The notes beneath the pieces are model-generated. The model was not told where the DNA came from, searched no databases, and saw only the letters and a list, made by a program, of their open reading frames with translations. From assembly GCA_037176885.1 (NCBI GenBank), contig JAWWNJ010000001.1:496001-560000 (forward strand): a stretch of 64,000 nt of DNA. The letters are read 5' to 3'. Within the stretch, counting starts at the first letter, position 1; the number at the start of each line of letters is the position of its first letter. The translations under genes and the position numbers were made by a program. Below, in pieces: positions 58,113-64,000 of the stretch. The stretch comes from Favolaschia claudopus. Its lineage: Eukaryota > Basidiomycota > Agaricomycetes > Agaricales > Mycenaceae.

Positions 58113-58182
58113 TAGGGTTTGCACCATTCGCTTCGAACTTGCTCTTGAATCGCCGTTCTGCCGATTTGAGCGGTGCCATTTC
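58113..58182 (-). pseudogene. Middle fragment of the pepsin-like gene's last exon
   Basis: About 20 codons (PLKSAERRFKSKFEANGANP on the minus strand) lie trapped between the right border of the 23-kb transposon and the left border of the small hAT element. They are in frame with the upstream part (..RPEMA, 58746 onward) across one GCCATTTC copy and with the downstream part (NYSYQIDAGSG.., 34841 downward) across one TAGG copy. Confidence 0.88.
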
Positions 58183-58745
58183 CAGTGTTCGTCCTTAAGC
58201 CTTAAATTGAGGTCTGGCCGACCCTTAAGGCTTATTAAGCCTTATCCCTTAATAACCCTTAAGACCTTGAAGGCTTAATTTCCTTTTTAGGTAGTTAGTT
58301 CCCACCCTCAAACAGGCGCAAATTTTCAGTGGAGTGTATATATCGGAGCATATTTGCGCATGAAGCACTTCAACCTTTAGTTGTTTTAGGTCAAGGTCAG
58401 TTACTTTGGATTCTACCAAATTCTTGAGCAGTCGGGGAGGTTTGATGAATTTGATGACACCCCTATCAATTATTAGGTCAATTATTTGGCATTTCAGGCG
58501 GCGCGGCATGCATCGACCTTGTTCCGAAGGCAAAATTGCCCAAGACCGAGGAACCCGACAGCCACCATATGATCGGACGGTTTGTTGGCAGGTGCCGGAG
58601 ATACCCGGGTAGTCGGCACGAAGCTCGGCATTACTCTTAAGGGCTCTTAAGCCCTGGATACCTGAGCGGCCAGAGCTTAAGGCTTATGTTAAGGCCTTAA
58701 TAAGCCTTAACCTTAATAAGGCCTTATGCCTTAGGGCAAACACTG
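58183..58745. mobile_element. hAT-type non-autonomous element (563 bp)
   Basis: Ends CAGTGTTCGTCCTTAAG and (complement) CAGTGTTTGCCCTAAGG form a short inverted repeat with the CAGTG start seen in hAT elements. A perfect 8-bp duplication GCCATTTC flanks it (58175-58182, 58746-58753). Subterminal regions are packed with CTTAAG/AAGGCTTAA-type motifs on both sides. No transposase is encoded. Confidence 0.88.
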
Positions 58746-60575
58746 GCCATTTCTGGGCGCTGGTCACTTGCGACAAAGGGTTCTGGTACCAAGTCCCAGT
58801 TAATGCCGCCGTCATATCCGGCCGCCAACTTCGCGTGTTCTTTTCGTCGACGCCTGCGGGTCAGAAGTAATGCAGTCAAAAGGGCAGCACAGAGGACCAA
58901 GGCTCCGATCACTCCCCCAATCACAGCGGCAACAGGTGCTTTCTTTGCGGAGACTGGGGGTGTCGACCTCGGTGGCACAGTGGAACTCGGGGGCGATGAC
59001 GCCGAGCCTGACGAGGCTGTGGAATGCAAAGTCGGTGACAGGGCTGGAATGAGGTCAACTGTGAAGATCTGTCCCGTTATTCATAGGACTACTGCACGAA
59101 CCACCACCACCTTGCTCTGAAAGATCTGCGAACCCAATTGCTGGTGGGTTGCCTTGCCGCAACACTGTATACACGCCTCTCTGTCAAATGTGTCAATGAC
59201 AACTCGAGCAAATGAACTTCAGTTGACTGACCAAAAATGCCTCGCCGAAAACCCAGCCAGGCTGATCCTCCGCCTCACCAATTTCGATCGCACCGAAGCA
59301 CTGTGGATCTGAATCGTTGCCAACCGTGCTGAGCTTCCCAGCATTCAGCTCTGCAGGGTCAAGCGTCCAACTTCGTCCTCCAAAGGACACTGAAACATTC
59401 AAGGTGGTGGAGCATGCTTGAATGAAATAAAGGCCAGTTGAGTACAGCAGCGGTTCGACGTACGATATAGAAATCTTGGGGAAGCTGAGCTGGCTCCCGG
59501 AACTTGTTCCCAAAAGGCTGCAACGGAGCTTGTTGGACCATAGATCCCTGTCCCTTCCAAGTCGAAAGCGACCTTGGTGTGGCCTTGTGTGAGGGGTACC
59601 TCATGTCCTTGAATAGTGAGTGCTGGGAGTGGAATGAAGAATGAGAGAATGAGCTTGATCAACTTGAATACGCACTTGTGATGTTCAGCACCCACGCCGA
59701 AGTGGATGTCGAATCCAAAAACTCAATGTCGCCAGTATACAATGATGAGTTGGTTCCGCCGAAAGTGAATACTCCCGGTGTCGGCGCTTTCGAAGTGCTA
59801 GTGTTGTGCGCGCGCGAAAGCCAGATGCCCATCTCTGGTGCATCGACGGGGTTGCTCGAAAGCAGAGATTGCCATAATGAGGGCAAATTTTGAAAGGAGG
59901 CGCTGGGGAAACCGACTCCGAAAATGCCAGGGTCACCTGTTAGGATGATAGTGTCGTCGTATACAACTGGGGTGGGTGGCTTGAATTAGATGTAACTAGT
60001 CCAAGAAATGACCACACACAAAATGATGCATCTGAAATAGAGAATGGACCAAAGCCAATCACGTCTGTGAAAACACTTCCTGGGAAGGTCGCGTCAAACA
60101 CACTGATAGTTTGCATGCTGGTAGATTGGTTCCGCGCAGACCGTGACTTGGTGTAGTTGAAGTGATTCGATCCGTCGCTGCATACTTTTGCAAAGCATCC
60201 GGGGACCATGGCACCGGGAATAGTGAGAGAGAGGATAAGGGGGAGTGTTTGTGTCCTGTAAAGGATGAGCGCGCTGAAAAACTACCACGGGCAATTCACG
60301 AACGGTGTGCCAAAAGTGATGGGGATGAGGTATTCTTCCGATGGCTGCAAGTACTCGGTTAATATAAGGCGAGTGCCGACTGCGCGTCCACGCACTGCGA
60401 GACCGAGACCGACATCAACCCTGTTCCTCCGCTCGACACCGAGCAAAGAACGGGCCATGGCAGAGCCGGAATGGGGCAACACCTGGCGAATGAGCGGTAG
60501 GTGAACAGGCTCTGCGTATGCTAGAGAAAACAAGGAGAGTAGAGACCCCGGTACCAGCCAGATGAGCAAGAACAT
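58724..60575 (-). CDS. Membrane-anchored pepsin-like (A1 family) protein lacking the catalytic DTG motifs, C-terminally truncated
   Basis: The start at 60575 gives a signal peptide (MFLLIWLVPGSLLSLFSLAY). Exons then read YLIPITFGTPTQTLPLILSL (the A1 N-terminal strand), GIFGVGFPS-like and GVFTFGGTNSSLYTGDIEFL, VAFDLEGTGIYGPTSSVAAF, ISYVEPLLYSTGLYFIQACS, VSVSFGGRSWTLDPAELNAG and VYTVLRQGNPPAIGFADLSE. These are landmarks of fungal A1 peptidases in the right order. Where active enzymes have D-T-G-S/T, this one reads SLTIPG after LIL and D-L-E-G-T-G in the second lobe, so it is probably inactive. A Ser/Pro stalk, one membrane helix (VAAVIGGVIGALVLCAALLT) and an RRRRRK stop-transfer follow. The hAT insertion supplies a new end (ASVCPKA, stop at 58724), removing 91 tail residues. 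Confidence 0.82.
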
Positions 60576-62769
60576 GGTGAAAGACGTGGAGGAAGAAGGT
60601 AAATGAGGGAGTGAGAGGATGAATTGACACGACTTTCACTCTGTGTCAGGACTCAGGAGCGGGAGAAGATCATGAAAGCAACAGCACTGGTAGGCAGGCA
60701 GGTGAATATCAAACGGCATATGTATGGAGGGCGTTGCCACCAGAGGCATCAACATGTATTCCATTTTATGGACTGCGCTGTGCCCAAGCCGAGCCCTGTT
60801 CAAATTTTCCTGTTTGGTTCCGTAAGTTACGAGCTGTGGAAAAGATAGACTTTCACTCGCTTTGTGAAGCTGATGTTGCGAACCGACATCTCAAAGGGCT
60901 GGAAGTTCACAAGCACCGCGACCCAAAGCTGGTCCTGGGGCTCGCGCTGGATCCAAGGTGAGGGCAGAGTCATTTTGGATATTGTTTCGGATTCGAGCAG
61001 ATTCGAGCGCAAAACAGGAAAAATAAGCAGCGTTGAGCGGTAGTATAAGTGTCGCATAAACAGTTAGTTTCAAAATCAGACAGAAATCCCACACAGCAAG
61101 TCGTATCTGAGAGTTGAAGCGCTGAATGGCAAAGACCGGTGATTTAATGCTGATTTCGAGTCGACGTCTTTCATTCCCACCGGGCAAAGATTTCTGCAAA
61201 AATTGGTAGAAAGTGGGGGACAGGCACTCTTCAAGAAGGACTTGGAGGATTGAACCGCGGCCAATTCGTCAACCAGTACGTGCAGGTGGAGGACAAGTGT
61301 CAAGGAAGGCTCGGCTGGGTTCGGCAACTTTCGGGTGGTGCCGCCAAACACAACCAATCGTTAGCCTTTGCTTTCAATCTGCCACTTCATGTGAGTTTCT
61401 TGCAAGTTTCTTGAGTTTTATTAATTTGAACATTACTCTGACTCATATTTATACTATCCAGGCCTAGCAATTTTACAAACCCATCTTGGCGTAATCAGAA
61501 ATGTCGGTGAGGCCACTGCCGGACTCCCAAATTTGAAGTTTTCTGTGGTGCCCAAGTGGTGCCGGCGCCTCAGCCGTTTTCAAGAGGAAAGTGAAAGACC
61601 TGGGCTGCAAGTTATCGGTATAATACGGCTGCAAGTAGGTGAGGAAGTACATGCGTTGCAACCTAACGCACTGTGTGTTGTCATGACACGTCTGTTTCCG
61701 CTGACATTGTCAATCCAGATTTTTTTATGGCCCGTACTCCGTACAACCTTCGTCGCTATTGGTAATTCACTGGTAATTCTCATCACAGCCGCCTGCTCTC
61801 GCCCTCGTAGAATCTTAGGAGTTAATAGGTGGGAAAGGCTAGTGATTAGTGAGTCCTCATTCTAGGCCCGCACTTCGCATCTGATGCGTTTGCTGCAGTC
61901 CATCCCGGTGGTCGCTTTGTCTCGTTCACACTAGTGGGAAGTAGGGAATACCGGTGGTGTGACAGACGCGGCACGAGAGCTGATCGCTCTAAGCAAGCTC
62001 TAAGTAGTACGCTGCGCTTGTTTGTTGCTACCAACGAAGCTCACGCTGATCTCGTTCTCTTAGATGGACTCGTTGCGCCGCTCGTTATACCGCTTCGGTC
62101 AGCGCCTTCCCACCACCAACCATTTCTACCCGCGGTGCTGGACACATCAATCGCGATGCCGCTGCAACGATACCTATGGTCATCTCCACGCACTGTAGTA
62201 ACAAAGCACCGGCACCCAAGCGGCACCTGCACGTCCGAGTCGGCCTTTCCGCTTTCATGGACTCGGAGCTCCGCTGGTCAAGTTTCGCGCTCTTCTGCTC
62301 TTCGTGCTGCATTGACACTCTTCGCAGCTCTCCCGCCGATTCTCTCGAATCCGATGCTTTAAATCCTTAAATCCTTGAATCATGCTCATGCACGAGCTTC
62401 GTTGGTTCCATCTCCCTTGTGAGCCTCACTCCCGCCTCTGGGGATCTGCTGTTATCTTGCACAAGGCCCTACTAGCGCGGCGTCACGCCACGCGTACCCT
62501 CCGACACCATGTCCGCTGATAGCGACGGCATTATTTTGGAGACCCCGTTGTCCGCTCCGACCTTCTCAAAGCTCCATCATTCAAGCCCGTTCAGAGCCCC
62601 GTTCGATGCCATGGCGTATGGCTTTCCCCGCATATGTCAAGGCTGCCTCTAGGCTGTCGCTTTCACTGTCTGTCAAGATCCCAGCCCGCAACGTCCGAAG
62701 CATGAATTCTTCTCGTGCCCGGATTTGGCCTCCCTCCGGACATCATTCAGCTTTTTTTGTGCACATGCA
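60576..62769. other. Intergenic, no gene recognised
   Basis: Upstream of the pepsin-like gene. Frames at 61213-61467, 61533-61865 and 61934-62362 have no motif or splice support. Confidence 0.4.
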
Positions 62770-63800
62770 CAGCGTCCCGCCCATAGATGTACCCTCTCCG
62801 CCACTCCTCGCGAGTCGCAGCCTTTCCTCTTCCGCCGATTTCCATCCTCCTCGGCTCATCTCCACTCTCACTCGTCTTATCCCCAAACACATCTTTCACA
62901 TCATGATGCGCCAACGATAGCCGTAGTGTGATGCGCTTCCCCAAGGGATGCTGATTTGTACAATAGGCGGGATACGCGCGGGCTCGCTCGTTTCCTGTAT
63001 CCTGATATTGGTGGGGTGATGATCGGATTGGATCAGGCAGACCTCACCGGGAAGAACAAGAACCTTCAGCATATACGAAGACCTCGTACGAGTCAGCCGT
63101 CGCGAAGTGGACGTGCGTGGATACGTCGATGTGAAGAAGCTTGACGATGTCGAGGAAAGCGAGGATGAGGTGCCTTGTCGGCAGTGATGCAGAGAGCGTG
63201 TCCGCCTGAGGCTGCAGTTTCGGGAAGCGCCCACAAGCTCCTGCTTCGTCCAGCTTACTGTACGGCTTCTCCGTCGCGATTGTCGATCTTCCGGCATTTT
63301 CGATCCTCCTCGATCGCAGGTCACCGGTAGATTCGGAGAACCTTGACGCTGTGGAGGTTGGGGAGGGTTTAGAAGACGTCGAGGACGACCAAAGCTTCGA
63401 GGGTGATCACGGTCGATGTCGGGGAGAACATCGAGGGTCATGACGTTTTGCCCCAACGGCGGCGGCTTGAATGACGCACGTCCATGGCAATTGTGTCTCT
63501 CGGTGTCCTCGAGGCGAATGACGGGTGTGCTTGTGCAGGGGAAACTGCTGATAATCATCCTGCAAATCTTTGACGCTCTGCAGCTCTTCAAGTTCATCTC
63601 GCCGCTACGAAACCACCGCTTTGTCTAGCGATACGTCTACGGACCTATGTAGTGTACTCGTGCCGATTCCCGCACTCATTCGTCGATCGTCCTCCATCCC
63701 CATGATGTACACCTCCGCCGATGACGAATCAGACGAGCGTGAGTGCGCGTGCCCTTCGATCGTACTGTCCGGCTGCCTCAATCACTTGCGCCGTCGTCCC
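62770..63800 (+). repeat. Dispersed ~1-kb repeat, copy B
   Basis: Colinear with copy A at 33.5-34.57 kb; shared blocks are listed there. A 233-codon minus-strand frame (63597-62896) exists here but is not preserved in copy A. Confidence 0.7.
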
Positions 63801-64000
63801 GAAAGCTCGAAGGCGAAATTCGACATCCGGAACTACTCACCGGAGTTGTTCTCCGGTGCTGCCAAACATCGAAAGGATGAGCTGCGAAAAAAAAAGCGGT
63901 CAAGGCAAGATCGAAATTGGACGCCGCATGTCAATGTACTCCAAGCTTTTTCATTGAGCACTTGTACCTCCCTTGACTTGTGAACATTCGAGACTCCCAA

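Noticed and set aside
62896..63597. 233-codon minus-strand frame
   Set aside because: Ser/Thr/Arg low-complexity; the homologous repeat copy at 33.5-34.5 kb does not keep this frame.

Overview
The window looks like a filamentous basidiomycete (mushroom-forming Agaricomycetes) chromosome. Genes are split by many 46-80 nt GT..AG introns with CTRAY-type branch sites. The protein families fit this: a Zn2Cys6 regulator with a fungal transcription-factor domain, a CxxC-free F-box protein, an MLKL-NTD-like adaptor and a Tnp2/Plavaka-type transposase. No tRNA, rRNA or CRISPR array was seen.

Left third (1-15.3 kb) is the ordinary host part. In order it holds a truncated MLKL-NTD-like protein (-), a secreted choice-of-anchor-B/LVIVD protein (-), a Zn2Cys6 regulator (-) with a 6-nt microexon inside its zinc cluster, a divergent F-box protein (+), a small hAT-like non-autonomous element with a perfect 8-bp target duplication, and a large Msn2/4-like C2H2 regulator (-). 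From 15.3 to 34.5 kb the DNA is gene-poor. It holds short repeats, a Tc1/mariner-like MITE, one isochorismatase-family hydrolase (-), a degenerate tandem repeat and one copy of a ~1 kb dispersed repeat whose partner lies at 62.8-63.8 kb.

Right half (34.6-60.6 kb) is one story. A single minus-strand gene for a membrane-anchored pepsin-like protein (apparently lacking both catalytic DTG motifs) runs from 60,575 to 34,623, and its last exon has been hit twice. A 563-bp hAT element (8-bp duplication GCCATTTC) and a 23.3-kb CACTA/Plavaka-like transposon (4-bp duplication TAGG) both sit in coding sequence. Removing each with one target copy restores the reading frame. The big transposon carries a transposase (-), a GIY-YIG/T5orf172 protein (+), an SPT5-like elongation-factor mimic (+), a third accessory protein with a 96-bp coding repeat (+), and a stretch at 55.5-57.7 kb that reads as a gene made of very short exons. 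The SPT5-like gene is itself interrupted by a young 6.6-kb CACTA-type element (3-bp duplication AAA, ~450-bp nearly identical terminal inverted repeats). That inner element has no recognisable transposase but carries an RNase H1-N-terminal (viroplasmin-like) protein and a protein of unknown function. The insertion order host gene > Plavaka-like element > inner CACTA element can be read directly from the junctions.

Limits: exon boundaries were placed by eye, family assignments come from recognised motifs and not from searches, and several frame breaks in the large transposon could be decay or assembly error.
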